36,423 nucleotides of DNA from Gammaproteobacteria bacterium (lineage in GTDB: Bacteria; Pseudomonadota; Gammaproteobacteria; Steroidobacterales; Woeseiaceae). The stretch lies in assembly GCA_009937445.1 (NCBI GenBank), contig JAACFM010000015.1:1-36423 (forward strand), given 5' to 3'. Below the pieces are notes generated by a model, which was not told the origin of the DNA, did no database searches, and saw only the letters and a list, made by a program, of their open reading frames with translations. Below, piece after piece: positions 14,236-22,912 of the stretch. Both the position numbers and the translations under genes were made by a program. Position 1 is the first letter of the stretch. Every line of letters begins with the position of its first letter.

Positions 14236-15450
14236 TTATCGAATCAGGTTGTTGATCTCAAATATGGGCAAAAGAATAGCCAATACGATCGTCAGTACAA
14301 TACCACCCATCAATACGATCACCAATGGCTGCAATATACCAAGTAATGTGGCGATAAGGCCATCAACTTCACGTTCCTGACCGGCGGCCGCGCGATCCAG
14401 CATTTCTTCCAGCTTGCCACCCGCTTCGCCGCTCGAAATCAGGTGGATCATCATCGGCGGAAACAGCTTGCTGACAGCCAGCGACTTGCTGATAGACGCA
14501 CCTTCGCGAACGCGTATCGTCGCTTCAGTAACCGCATCTCGCATCGGCAGATTCTCAATAACTTCGGCAGAGATCTTAAGTGCCTCCAGGATTGGCACAC
14601 CGGCACCGGCAAGAATACTCAGCGTGCGAGTAAAGCGCGCCGTATTGATGCCGCGCGTGAGCTTACCTGTGATGGGCATACTCAACAGAAAACGGTCGTA
14701 GCGACGACGTAGTGCTTCCCGCTGCAGAATTCGCCATATGGTGTAACCCAGTGCCGCAATACCGACGATCAATGCCGGCCAGTAGTCTCGAAGGAAATCA
14801 CTTGCCGTTATGAGGCCACGCGTCAGTCCGGGTAACTCTGCCTGAGTGCTCTGAAAGACACCCACAATCTTCGGCACGACTGTCGCGAGCATGAAGCCGA
14901 TAATGCTGACCGCCATAACAACCAACGCGATCGGATAGACCATGGCGTTGGTAATATTCTGGCGCAACTCCTGGCGCGACTCGGTGTAGTCGGCGAGGCG
15001 TTCGAGAACGATATCCAAATGCCCGGATTGTTCGCCGGCCGCGACCGTTGCTCGATAAAGTTCGGGAAAGGCCTGCGGAAAATCGCCGAGTCCGTCAGCC
15101 AGTGTGTAACCTTCCATGACCTTTCCGCGCACACCCAGCAGTATGCTCTTCGTTCGCGGATTGTCATTTTGTTGCGATACGGCCAGCAAAGACTCTTCAA
15201 GCGGCATACCGGATTGAGACAAAGAAGCCAGCTGTCGTGTTACAAGGGCGAGCTCAGCGGACGATATCCCTTTACGAAAGGAGAAGCTGGTTTGTCGGTG
15301 TGCTTCTTTCTGCGCGACCTCAGTGACGCTGACGGGCAGAAGGTTGCGATCACGCAAAAGCTGTCGGATATGCTTTGGTGTATCGCCCTCAAGCAGGCCT
15401 TTGGCCTGCTTGCCGGCCGGGTCCATTGCAACATATTCAAACGCGCCCAT
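14236..15450 (-). CDS. gspF: Type II secretion inner-membrane platform protein GspF
   Basis: A 404-residue polytopic protein of the GspF/PilC family, the inner-membrane platform that couples the GspE ATPase to pseudopilus assembly. It starts MGAFEYVAMDPAGKQAKGLLEG, the usual family start. Two repeated cytoplasmic T2SSF domains are visible: LVTRQLASLSQSGMPLEESL and FTRTLSILAGAGVPILEAL. Each is followed by GEQSGHL or GEAGGKL motifs. Membrane segments are at about 168-195, 215-240 and 372-398. It begins 9 bases after gspE. Assignment to type II secretion rather than type IV pili comes from gspC and gspD upstream. Confidence 0.92.
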   Translation of the reverse strand: MGAFEYVAMDPAGKQAKGLLEGDTPKHIRQLLRDRNLLPVSVTEVAQKEAHRQTSFSFRKGISSAELALVTRQLASLSQSGMPLEESLLAVSQQNDNPRTKSILLGVRGKVMEGYTLADGLGDFPQAFPELYRATVAAGEQSGHLDIVLERLADYTESRQELRQNITNAMVYPIALVVMAVSIIGFMLATVVPKIVGVFQSTQAELPGLTRGLITASDFLRDYWPALIVGIAALGYTIWRILQREALRRRYDRFLLSMPITGKLTRGINTARFTRTLSILAGAGVPILEALKISAEVIENLPMRDAVTEATIRVREGASISKSLAVSKLFPPMMIHLISSGEAGGKLEEMLDRAAAGQEREVDGLIATLLGILQPLVIVLMGGIVLTIVLAILLPIFEINNLIR

Positions 15451-15459
15451 TTTACGAGT

Positions 15460-16971
15460 CTAGTCTTCGCGTGTGACGCGCAGGACTTCGTCGAGCGTCG
15501 TTCGGCCAAGCATGACTAATCGACGGCCATCCGCACGAATACTCGGACCGCCTTTGCGCGCGTGGCGTTCGAGTTCCTGTTCGCTTACGCCTTCATGAAT
15601 CATTTCACGCATTCGGTCGTCGAGCGTGATCAACTCGTAAATACCTGTGCGCCCGACGAATCCTCGGTTACCGCCGCTACCGGCTTTGTAAAGCGTCGGT
15701 GGGCTTGCCGGGTCAACGCCTAACACTTCGCACTCGTAGTCCGAGGCGGTGTAGGGGATTTTGGTTTCATCGTCCAGTACGCGCACGAGACGTTGGGCAA
15801 GCACGCCGATGAGGCTGGATGCCAACAGATACGGGGCAACGCCCATGTCACGCAGGCGCGTAACCGCGCCACTGGCTGTATTGGTGTGCAAAGTGGACAG
15901 CACCAGGTGACCGGTCAAACTCGCTTGTACGGCGATCTCCGCGGTTTCGAGATCACGAATTTCGCCAACCATGACGACGTCGGGATCCTGGCGCAAGATA
16001 GCGCGCAATCCGCGCGCGAAAGTCATTTCTACCTTCGTGTTGACCTGTGTTTGTCCAATGCCATCGATCAAATATTCAATCGGATCTTCGACCGTCATGA
16101 TGTTGCGGCTATTGTCGTTGATGCGTTCGAGCGCGGCATACAAGGTGGTCGTTTTACCTGAACCGGTTGGGCCCGTAACCAGAATAATTCCATGCGGTTT
16201 ATGGATTAACTGATCGATTTCTTGCATGGGCTCGTCGGCCATGCCGAGCGACTTCAAGTTGAGCCGACCGGCCTGTTTGTCGAGCAGGCGTAACACGACT
16301 CTCTCGCCGTGACCCGATGGCATTGTCGATACTCGAACATCGACTGCGCGTCCTGCGATCTTTAACGAAATACGTCCATCCTGTGGCAGGCGTTTTTCAG
16401 CGATATCCAGACGAGACATTACTTTGACTCGCGACACGACCAGCGGAGCGAGTGCTCGACGCGTTTGCAGTACTTCTCGGAGAACGCCGTCAATCCGGAA
16501 TCTGACGCTCAAACGGTTTTCATAGGTTTCCACGTGAACGTCGGACGCGTTTTCCTTTATTGCTTCGGTCAAGACAGCATTGATGAAACGAATAATCGGT
16601 GCGTCGTCGTTGCTTTCCAACAGATCTGACGGCTCGAGTTCCTGTGCGACCTGAGTGAGATCGAAATCTTCATCAAGTCCATCGACCATCTGCGCGGCGT
16701 TGGCTCTATCACCCTCATAAACTTCCTGCAGCAGCGTATCGAAAACGTCGGCAGAGACTCGTGACAGTGTTAATGGCGCGTCGGCAAAGCGTCTTGCTTC
16801 GGCAAGACTCAAAGGGGAGGCGCCCACACGGTATACGGCCTCGTTATGAATACCATCGACCGGGCGGATTAGTACTCCGTGGCGTTTGGCGAATGAAAAG
16901 GGCAGTGCCCGATGGGCCGGTTTGACCACATCGCCTTCGGTTTCCATAACAATTTCGCTACTGACTTCCAT
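15460..16971 (-). CDS. gspE: Type II secretion ATPase GspE
   Basis: A 503-residue hexameric secretion ATPase that powers pseudopilus assembly at the cytoplasmic face. N1 region about 1-110; N2 region with DAPIIRFINAVLTEAI; Walker A GPTGSGKT at 267-274; Asp box VEDPIEY; Walker B VVMVGEIRD at 332-340; His box TGHLVLSTLHTNTA. The usual zinc-binding CM domain, normally two CxxC pairs, has lost them: the first pair position reads LDDETK and the second GSGGNRG, leaving a single Cys414. Despite this the flanking GRTGIYEL is intact. Start ATG 16971 overlaps the gspD end by 14 bases. Confidence 0.93.
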   Translation of the reverse strand: MEVSSEIVMETEGDVVKPAHRALPFSFAKRHGVLIRPVDGIHNEAVYRVGASPLSLAEARRFADAPLTLSRVSADVFDTLLQEVYEGDRANAAQMVDGLDEDFDLTQVAQELEPSDLLESNDDAPIIRFINAVLTEAIKENASDVHVETYENRLSVRFRIDGVLREVLQTRRALAPLVVSRVKVMSRLDIAEKRLPQDGRISLKIAGRAVDVRVSTMPSGHGERVVLRLLDKQAGRLNLKSLGMADEPMQEIDQLIHKPHGIILVTGPTGSGKTTTLYAALERINDNSRNIMTVEDPIEYLIDGIGQTQVNTKVEMTFARGLRAILRQDPDVVMVGEIRDLETAEIAVQASLTGHLVLSTLHTNTASGAVTRLRDMGVAPYLLASSLIGVLAQRLVRVLDDETKIPYTASDYECEVLGVDPASPPTLYKAGSGGNRGFVGRTGIYELITLDDRMREMIHEGVSEQELERHARKGGPSIRADGRRLVMLGRTTLDEVLRVTRED

Positions 16972-18925
16972 TATCTGGACTTTCAGCCGACTGCGGTTGA
17001 GTTTGGGATGCGGGCAGCGGCGGTATCATCGGCCTTGTAGCACTCGGCATCAACTGCACGGTGTTTGACCGGTTATTCTGCTGAGCATTGCGAATCATGT
17101 TGTATTTCGCATTTGTTTGAAAGGCCGTTTCGTTCGTGTCACGCATGATCTCGGCGCGGACAAAAATCATCAGGTTGGTTTTTAAGACCTCAGTTTTTTT
17201 AGACCTGAACAAAGCGCCAATCAGCGGTATGCTTCCTAGCACCGGAATTCGTTGGTTACTCTCGCGAAGCACGTCTTCCAACAAGCCACCGAGAACCAGA
17301 ATTTCACCGTCATCGACTATGACAGTCGTCTCAATGATGCGTTGATTAGTGATGAGGTCCACTGCAGCGGCTGAACTGGCGATGTTCGAAATCTCCTGAG
17401 AAATTTTGAGCAGCAGTGAATCACCGTCGTTGATCTGCGGTGTGATCGCCAGCTTGACACCGATCTGTTGACGGTTAATTGTCTGAAACGGATTTACGGC
17501 ACCCGCTGTGCCACCGGCATTGGTGAAAGAACCGGTGACGAACGGAACTTCCTGTCCGACATTTAGCGTTGCTTCTTCGTTATCCGTCGTCACTATCGAA
17601 GGTGTCGATATGATGTTGGTATCAGCCTGGCCTTCCAGTGCCCGCAGGATTGCGGCGAAGCTGACTCCGGTATCTGAAATGCGGCCAACACCAAGCGTTA
17701 TTCCTTCTCCGATAATCCCCGATGGATCTCCCCCGGCCGATGCTCCTGCGGCCTGCACGATGCCATTCAGGAAGTTCGGGAAGTTGGTAACCGCAACTGG
17801 TGTATTTGAGGATTCGCCTTCGACACCCACGGACACCCCGAGTTCTTTTTGATCGTTTTCAATAATTTCGACGATGATCGCCTCTACCAAAACTTGCGCG
17901 CGACGTATGTCCAACTTGTCAACAATCTGCATCAGCGAACGCATCATCTTGGGAGGTGCGTTAATCACAATAGCGTTGGTTTGGGTGTCCGCCCAAACGC
18001 TGACTTTGTCGACGGAGTTAGGGCCCGCCGCTTGTCCCGCTGCCCCGGCGGCCTGGCTCGTAAAGTGCGTTTGCAGCTTCGTAGACAGTTCTTCAGCATC
18101 GGCATAACGCAAGTAACGCACCTGGGTGTCTCCACCATCTTCCAGCGGTGTATCGAGGTGAGCGATCAGGGAGCGAAGTCGCAGTCGTTCCGATTTATCA
18201 CCGCCGATCAAAACACTGTTAGTGCGCGCGTCGGCAACCAGGCTGGTCGTAACCGGTGCGCCGTCCCCACGCTGTGTCTGGGTCAGAGCGGTCATTATGC
18301 GGACAATCTCCGACGCCGATGCATTCTGCAGAGCGATGACCTCGATGTCGTCGTCACTCGCCATATCAATGCGTTTGATAATGGTCACCATCCGAGCGAG
18401 ATTTGCGGCTCGGTCCGAGATGATCAGCATGTTCGAACCGGCGTGAGCGACCATGTGCCCATTCTGTGGTATCAGCGGACGCAGAATCGGTACGAGTTGC
18501 GTGGCGCCGACGTTCTTAACCTGAATCACCTGAGTCGCCAGGTCGTCCGGGCCGTTAGCGCCGGCAGTACCGAAGGCGCTCGGAAATTGCCGGGCGGTCG
18601 CGTCGGGAAGTATCTTGATCAGGTTGCCGCTTTCGACGGCAATGTAACCGTGCACCTGCAATATCGAAAGGAAGGCTTCGTAAAAGGCGTCTTTCGACAT
18701 GGGTTCGGCCGACAGCAGGTTCACTTTGCCGGTTACCCGCGGATCGAGTATGAAGTTCTTTCCTGTGGCTTCGCTGACGGCTTCGACAACAATTCGAATA
18801 TCTGCGTCTTTCCAGTTCAGCGTGATGCCCGCATCCTGTCCTAACGAGGACTGTGTCATCGGCAAGGTGAGGATGGCGAATAGCAACAACAGGGTGTTGG
18901 GTTTCAGTTTGTTATTTTTTTTCAT
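16958..18925 (-). CDS. gspD: Type II secretion secretin GspD
   Basis: A 655-residue outer-membrane secretin. A signal peptide covers about 1-30. The N0 domain begins ITLNWKDADIRIVVEAVSEATG, followed by N1-N3 ring repeats (VIQVKNVGATQLVPILRPLIP, VIALQNASASEIVRIMTAL, VRYLRYADAEELSTKL). The secretin beta-barrel domain includes QVLVEAIIVEI, VGQEVPFVTG and the signature VDDGEILVLGGLL then PVLGSIPLIGALFR. The last 70 residues are low-complexity and proline/glutamine/serine-rich. Twelve or more copies form the exit channel. Start overlaps the gspC stop (ATGA); the end overlaps gspE. Confidence 0.95.
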   Translation of the reverse strand: MKKNNKLKPNTLLLLFAILTLPMTQSSLGQDAGITLNWKDADIRIVVEAVSEATGKNFILDPRVTGKVNLLSAEPMSKDAFYEAFLSILQVHGYIAVESGNLIKILPDATARQFPSAFGTAGANGPDDLATQVIQVKNVGATQLVPILRPLIPQNGHMVAHAGSNMLIISDRAANLARMVTIIKRIDMASDDDIEVIALQNASASEIVRIMTALTQTQRGDGAPVTTSLVADARTNSVLIGGDKSERLRLRSLIAHLDTPLEDGGDTQVRYLRYADAEELSTKLQTHFTSQAAGAAGQAAGPNSVDKVSVWADTQTNAIVINAPPKMMRSLMQIVDKLDIRRAQVLVEAIIVEIIENDQKELGVSVGVEGESSNTPVAVTNFPNFLNGIVQAAGASAGGDPSGIIGEGITLGVGRISDTGVSFAAILRALEGQADTNIISTPSIVTTDNEEATLNVGQEVPFVTGSFTNAGGTAGAVNPFQTINRQQIGVKLAITPQINDGDSLLLKISQEISNIASSAAAVDLITNQRIIETTVIVDDGEILVLGGLLEDVLRESNQRIPVLGSIPLIGALFRSKKTEVLKTNLMIFVRAEIMRDTNETAFQTNAKYNMIRNAQQNNRSNTVQLMPSATRPMIPPLPASQTQPQSAESPDNGSQ

Positions 18926-19848
18926 TTGGTTTGCTCGCCGCTCAGGTCGAGTTGGCTGGTTTGCAGCGTCAGAGATTCAGATTGACCATCGCGTTCAACG
19001 GTGACGGTAACCTGTTCTGACGTGCCAAGTGATTGAAATATTTGCATCGCCTGGCTGGCATCTGTCAATGCCTGGCCATCGATTTCCTTAATAATGTCGC
19101 CCGGGCGTAGGCCCAGTGCCGCAAACTGCCGGCGGTCACGCCCAGGATAAACCCGAAAGCCAACCTGCTCGCCTTGCACTCTGTACGGCGTTGGACGAAT
19201 AACGTCGGTCAATTTGGTCAGGTTCTGCGCAACCATCGCCTGAATGCCACCGGTGTTTTCGGTTTTTTGTCGTGTGGTGGTTGTCGTACGACGCGCCGTT
19301 TGCGCCGGTGCACTCTTGAATTCACGCGGCAACTTCAAATTGGTCAACACGCCTTTTTCATTCAGGACGACTCGGTCTGCGTAAACCGCGTGCAGCGTCG
19401 CATTGTTGCCGACGGAATCACCAATAACGTAGACCTCCTGATCGTTGCCGCCATCTGAAATAATGGCAACCGAATAGTTGGGTATCTCAGAGGCTACTGT
19501 GCCATTCAATGTGAGATTGACCAGTCGCGTATCGGCGAGATCATCATCCGGCGCAGCGATCACTGCGGGCCCTGCCTCTTCGGCATCGGCCAGGCCGAAA
19601 ATGTGAGTGTCAGCAATGGCAATAGCGTCTGTGGAGGTGGTGCGCACAACTGGCCCAGATTGTGGGAGTGAATCCGGTAATGGCACGGAAGCACTGATGG
19701 CGGCACCAGGAACAAGCATCCAGATAACTCGGGCGATCTGCCAACCAATAAGTACGACAAGCAACAGACTTACCGCTGGCGGTAAGTACCGGTTGATTGC
19801 GCTGCCGTCGAATTCGGCAAAATTTGGTAAATTGGCTCTTGAAATCAT
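18922..19848 (-). CDS. gspC: Type II secretion protein GspC (HR + PDZ)
   Basis: A protein of 308 residues linking the inner-membrane platform with the secretin. Short cytoplasmic N-terminus, one membrane segment at about 25-47 (PPAVSLLLVVLIGWQIARVIW), a periplasmic homology region near 100-175 (HIFGLADAEE, LVNLTLNGTVAS, VYVIGDSV, ADRVVLNEKGV), a threonine-rich linker (RRTTTTTRQK) and a C-terminal PDZ domain (FRVYPGRDRRQFAALGLRPGDIIKEIDGQAL). The HR domain binds GspD; the PDZ domain helps select substrates. ATG 19848 is preferred to TTG 19854; the ribosome-binding site is weak. First gene of the gspCDEF block. Confidence 0.9.
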   Translation of the reverse strand: MISRANLPNFAEFDGSAINRYLPPAVSLLLVVLIGWQIARVIWMLVPGAAISASVPLPDSLPQSGPVVRTTSTDAIAIADTHIFGLADAEEAGPAVIAAPDDDLADTRLVNLTLNGTVASEIPNYSVAIISDGGNDQEVYVIGDSVGNNATLHAVYADRVVLNEKGVLTNLKLPREFKSAPAQTARRTTTTTRQKTENTGGIQAMVAQNLTKLTDVIRPTPYRVQGEQVGFRVYPGRDRRQFAALGLRPGDIIKEIDGQALTDASQAMQIFQSLGTSEQVTVTVERDGQSESLTLQTSQLDLSGEQTK

Positions 19849-19873
19849 ATGCAACGAAGCTATTAAAGGTACC

Positions 19874-19888
19874 TTACTAACTTAGTAA
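19874..19888. promoter_or_regulatory. Palindrome between gspC and clpS
   Basis: TTACTAA-C-TTAGTAA, a perfect 7-bp inverted repeat with a one-base centre, 26 bases upstream of the gspC ATG and 23 bases ahead of the clpS -35. Its symmetry and position suggest a dimeric regulator's operator; the regulator is unknown. Confidence 0.4.
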
Positions 19889-19910
19889 CGTAGCGGCCCG
19901 ATGATACGGG

Positions 19911-19939
19911 TTGAACTGCAACACGAACAAGCAGATTAT
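19911..19939 (+). promoter_or_regulatory. Candidate clpS-clpA promoter
   Basis: TTGAAC (19911-19916), 17-base spacer, GATTAT (19934-19939). Start near 19946 gives a 30-base leader to clpS. Confidence 0.5.
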
Positions 19940-19975
19940 TGACTTTTAAGCGAAAAATAGTCCAGACGCGATTTT

Positions 19976-20305
19976 ATGAGTGAAAGACCAACCGACATTG
20001 AACATCAAGATGGATTTGACCTCGCTGTTGAAGAAGCACAGCCGAAGGTCAAGCCACCGCCATTGTACCGGGTTGTTTTGATTAACGACGATTTTACCCC
20101 TATGGAGTTCGTTGTGGACATTCTGGAGTCTGTATTCGGCATGGATCGTACACGCGCGACACAGGTCATGCTTGAAGTGCACACTAAGGGTAAAGGTATT
20201 TGTGGTGTATTTAACTACGAAATTGCCGAAACAAAGGTAGCGCAGGTTATGTCAATAGCCAATCAGCATCAGCATCCGTTGCTGTGCACGATGGAAGAGT
20301 CCTGA
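19976..20305 (+). CDS. clpS: ClpS adaptor of the ClpAP protease
   Basis: A 109-residue adaptor that delivers N-degron substrates (bulky N-terminal residues) to ClpAP. A flexible N-terminal tail (1-28) precedes the folded core [20 protein letters not shown]; the NDD and following residues line the N-degron pocket. The later [17 protein letters not shown] is also conserved. Length is normal. It stands 20 bases ahead of clpA on the same strand, so the two are an operon; aat, which makes N-degrons, is close by on the other strand. Confidence 0.96.
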   Translation: MSERPTDIEHQDGFDLAVEEAQPKVKPPPLYRVVLINDDFTPMEFVVDILESVFGMDRTRATQVMLEVHTKGKGICGVFNYEIAETKVAQVMSIANQHQHPLLCTMEES

Positions 20306-20325
20306 ATGAATAACGAGGCCCGAAT

Positions 20326-22599
20326 ATGCTGAGTAGTGAACTCGAATTTTGTCTTAATGAGGCCTTTCAGGGCGCAAGGGATCAGCGTCATGAATTTATG
20401 ACGGTGGAGCATTTGCTGCTCGCGCTGCTGGATATTCCCGCAGTACATGAGGTGCTGAAAGCCTGTGATGCCAAAATTCCTGAATTACGACGTCAGCTGA
20501 CCGAGTGTATCGACGAGCAGACTCCGAAGCTCTCCGACGATGAAGACAGCGAGGTACAACCAACGCTTGGATTCCAGCGCGTGCTGCAACGAGCCGTATT
20601 TCACGTCCAGTCGAGTGGCAAGAAAGAGGTAACCGGTACCAATGTGCTGGTCGCGATTTTCTCTGAAAAACAGTCTCAGGCAGTCTATTTCCTGAACCTG
20701 CAGGATATCTCTCGACTCGATGTTATTAACTTTATTGCGCACGGTATGCCGCAGGTGCCGGGTGAAGAGATGGATAAGGATGGCGAGCCGCTACCGGAGT
20801 CTGAGGCAGAGCCAGAGCCCTCACCACTTGCAAAATACGCGACGAATCTTAACGAGCTGGCGTTGCAGGGCAAGATTGACCCGCTGATTGGTCGCGAGCT
20901 CGAAATAGAGCGTACGGTGCAGATCCTCTGCCGTCGTCGCAAGAACAATCCGCTTTATGTCGGAGAGGCGGGCGTTGGCAAGACTGCGCTGGCCGAAGGG
21001 CTGGCGCGCATGATTGTTGAAGAACGAGTGCCGGAGGTCCTGTCTGATGCCACGATCTACGCACTGGACATGGGCACATTGATTGCTGGCACCAAGTATC
21101 GTGGTGATTTTGAAAAGCGCCTGAAAGGCGTTATTGCTGAGGTCCGCGATGACCCCGGCGCGATTCTTTTTATCGATGAGATTCATACGGTTATCGGCGC
21201 TGGTGCGGCTTCTGGCGGCGTCATGGATGCGAGCAATCTGATCAAACCGGTGCTGGCAAACGGCGATATCCGCTGTATCGGTTCAACAACCTATGCCGAG
21301 TACCGGGGAATCTTCGAAAAAGACCATGCACTGGCACGACGCTTCCAGAAAATCGATGTTCCGGAACCGAGCGTCGAGGAAACCGTCGCGATCCTGAAGG
21401 GGCTTAAGTCTCGTTTTGAAGAGCACCACGGCATCAAATACGACAACCCGGCACTCGAGGCGGCCGCGGAACTGTCCTCGCGGCACATCAACGACCGACA
21501 TCTGCCGGATAAGGCGATCGACGTTATAGATGAGGCGGGCGCTAATCTGCGTCTGAAGCCTGTCGCCGAACGTGGCAAACGGGTAACCGTTCGCATGGTT
21601 GAGGCGATCGTTGCAAAGATGGCGCGGATTCCTGAAAAAAGCGTGTCGTCATCTGATCGTGATGCACTCAGGACGATGGACCGCGATTTGAAATTGACTA
21701 TTTTTGGTCAGGACGCAGCGATCCAGGCACTCAGCGGTGCGATCAAGATGTCTCGCTCGGGCCTCAGAGATGAGGAAAAACCGATCGGCGCGTTCCTGTT
21801 TGCCGGTCCGACCGGTGTTGGCAAGACGGAGGTCACCCGGCAGTTGGCGATGCTCATGGGTGTCGAACTGATTCGCCTTGATATGTCCGAGTACATGGAA
21901 CGACACACGGTCTCGCGATTGATCGGCGCGCCACCGGGTTACGTCGGTTTTGACCAGGGTGGGATCTTAACGGAGGCTGTTAACAAAAACCCACATGCTG
22001 TTGTTTTACTTGATGAAATTGAGAAGGCTCACCCCGAAGTTTTCAATATCCTACTGCAGGTGATGGACCACGGCACATTGACCGACAACAACGGTCGCAA
22101 AGCCGATTTTCGTAACGTCATACTCGTGATGACGACCAATGCAGGTGCCCAGGAGATGAGCCGTGCCTCGATCGGTTTCACCGAACAGGATCACAGCTCG
22201 GACGGAATGTCGATTATCAAAAAGCAATTTTCGCCGGAGTTCCGGAATCGCCTGGACGCGATCATTCAGTTCGCATCGCTGGAAATTGACTCGATCAAGC
22301 GCGTTGTCGACAAACTGGTTGTTGAGCTTGAGGCGAAACTGGATAACAACAATGTCACGCTGGAACTGGACGATGCCGCCCGCGACTGGATTGCTGAACG
22401 TGGCTACGACCCGCAGATGGGTGCCAGACCGATGGCCCGGATCATTCAGGAACAAATCAAGCGGCCGCTGGCGGAAGAATTGCTGTTCGGCAGCCTCGCG
22501 AAAGGCGGGCACGTAAAAATAGTCGTCGGTAAGGACGATGCGCTGGAGTTGATAGCTGAACCGGTGCTCAAGGAACTCGAGCACTTGCCCGAGCGTTAA
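20326..22599 (+). CDS. clpA: ATP-dependent Clp protease ATP-binding subunit ClpA
   Basis: A 757-residue class I AAA+ unfoldase. The N-domain (1-145, LSSELEFCLNEAFQGARDQR) binds ClpS. Two AAA+ modules follow, with Walker A motifs GEAGVGKT (about 213-220) and GPTGVGKT (494-501). There is no ClpB-type middle coiled coil, so this is ClpA. The ClpP-docking loop reads IGF at 616-618, where E. coli ClpA has IGL. A GAGG ribosome-binding site precedes the ATG. It unfolds substrates and feeds them to ClpP. It converges on infA with a nine-base gap and no terminator seen. Confidence 0.97.
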   Translation: MLSSELEFCLNEAFQGARDQRHEFMTVEHLLLALLDIPAVHEVLKACDAKIPELRRQLTECIDEQTPKLSDDEDSEVQPTLGFQRVLQRAVFHVQSSGKKEVTGTNVLVAIFSEKQSQAVYFLNLQDISRLDVINFIAHGMPQVPGEEMDKDGEPLPESEAEPEPSPLAKYATNLNELALQGKIDPLIGRELEIERTVQILCRRRKNNPLYVGEAGVGKTALAEGLARMIVEERVPEVLSDATIYALDMGTLIAGTKYRGDFEKRLKGVIAEVRDDPGAILFIDEIHTVIGAGAASGGVMDASNLIKPVLANGDIRCIGSTTYAEYRGIFEKDHALARRFQKIDVPEPSVEETVAILKGLKSRFEEHHGIKYDNPALEAAAELSSRHINDRHLPDKAIDVIDEAGANLRLKPVAERGKRVTVRMVEAIVAKMARIPEKSVSSSDRDALRTMDRDLKLTIFGQDAAIQALSGAIKMSRSGLRDEEKPIGAFLFAGPTGVGKTEVTRQLAMLMGVELIRLDMSEYMERHTVSRLIGAPPGYVGFDQGGILTEAVNKNPHAVVLLDEIEKAHPEVFNILLQVMDHGTLTDNNGRKADFRNVILVMTTNAGAQEMSRASIGFTEQDHSSDGMSIIKKQFSPEFRNRLDAIIQFASLEIDSIKRVVDKLVVELEAKLDNNNVTLELDDAARDWIAERGYDPQMGARPMARIIQEQIKRPLAEELLFGSLAKGGHVKIVVGKDDALELIAEPVLKELEHLPER

Positions 22600-22608
22600 G
22601 CCGGGGAA

Positions 22609-22827
22609 CTAACGACCGCGGTAGACGATTCGGCCCTTGCTGAGATCGTACGGGGTCAGTTCGACGGTGACCTTGTCCCCCGTCAATATACGAATGTAGT
22701 TCTTGCGCATTTTTCCTGAAATATGCGCAGTTACTATGTGACCATTTTCGAGTTCAACTCGAAAAGTGGTGTTGGGTAGCGTCTCGGTTACGACGCCTTC
22801 CATCTGAATGGCTTCTTCTTTCGCCAA
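22609..22827 (-). CDS. infA: Translation initiation factor IF-1
   Basis: A 72-residue single OB-fold protein, exactly the usual length, reading [19 protein letters not shown], then [23 protein letters not shown] and [11 protein letters not shown]. It binds the ribosomal A site during initiation. The start codon is TTG at 22827. There is no ATG in frame upstream before a stop, and the next ATG (Met9) would remove conserved residues. Only a weak purine-rich stretch AGAGAGAA lies upstream. The clpA / infA / aat neighbourhood is a conserved gammaproteobacterial one. Confidence 0.96.
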   Translation of the reverse strand: MAKEEAIQMEGVVTETLPNTTFRVELENGHIVTAHISGKMRKNYIRILTGDKVTVELTPYDLSKGRIVYRGR

Positions 22828-22912
22828 GGGATTTAATTCTCTCTAGTGTTGAGGCTGGCGAATTGTGCAGAAACGCCAGTGGTAATGCAATGCGCCATGA
22901 CATTAAATGACA

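Noticed and set aside
17849-18844. 331-codon plus-strand open frame opposite gspD
   Set aside because: It lies wholly antisense to the secretin, has no recognisable domain, and its composition is that of a complementary-strand shadow.
14236-18925. Type IV pilus genes (pilQ, pilB, pilC) instead of type II secretion
   Set aside because: GspC with its HR and PDZ domains lies at the head of the operon, and the secretin lacks AMIN domains, so type II secretion is preferred.
22890-22912. Direct repeat ATGACAT-TAA-ATGACAT near the end of aat
   Set aside because: Only seven bases per copy and partly next to the aat stop; no promoter or known site fits it.
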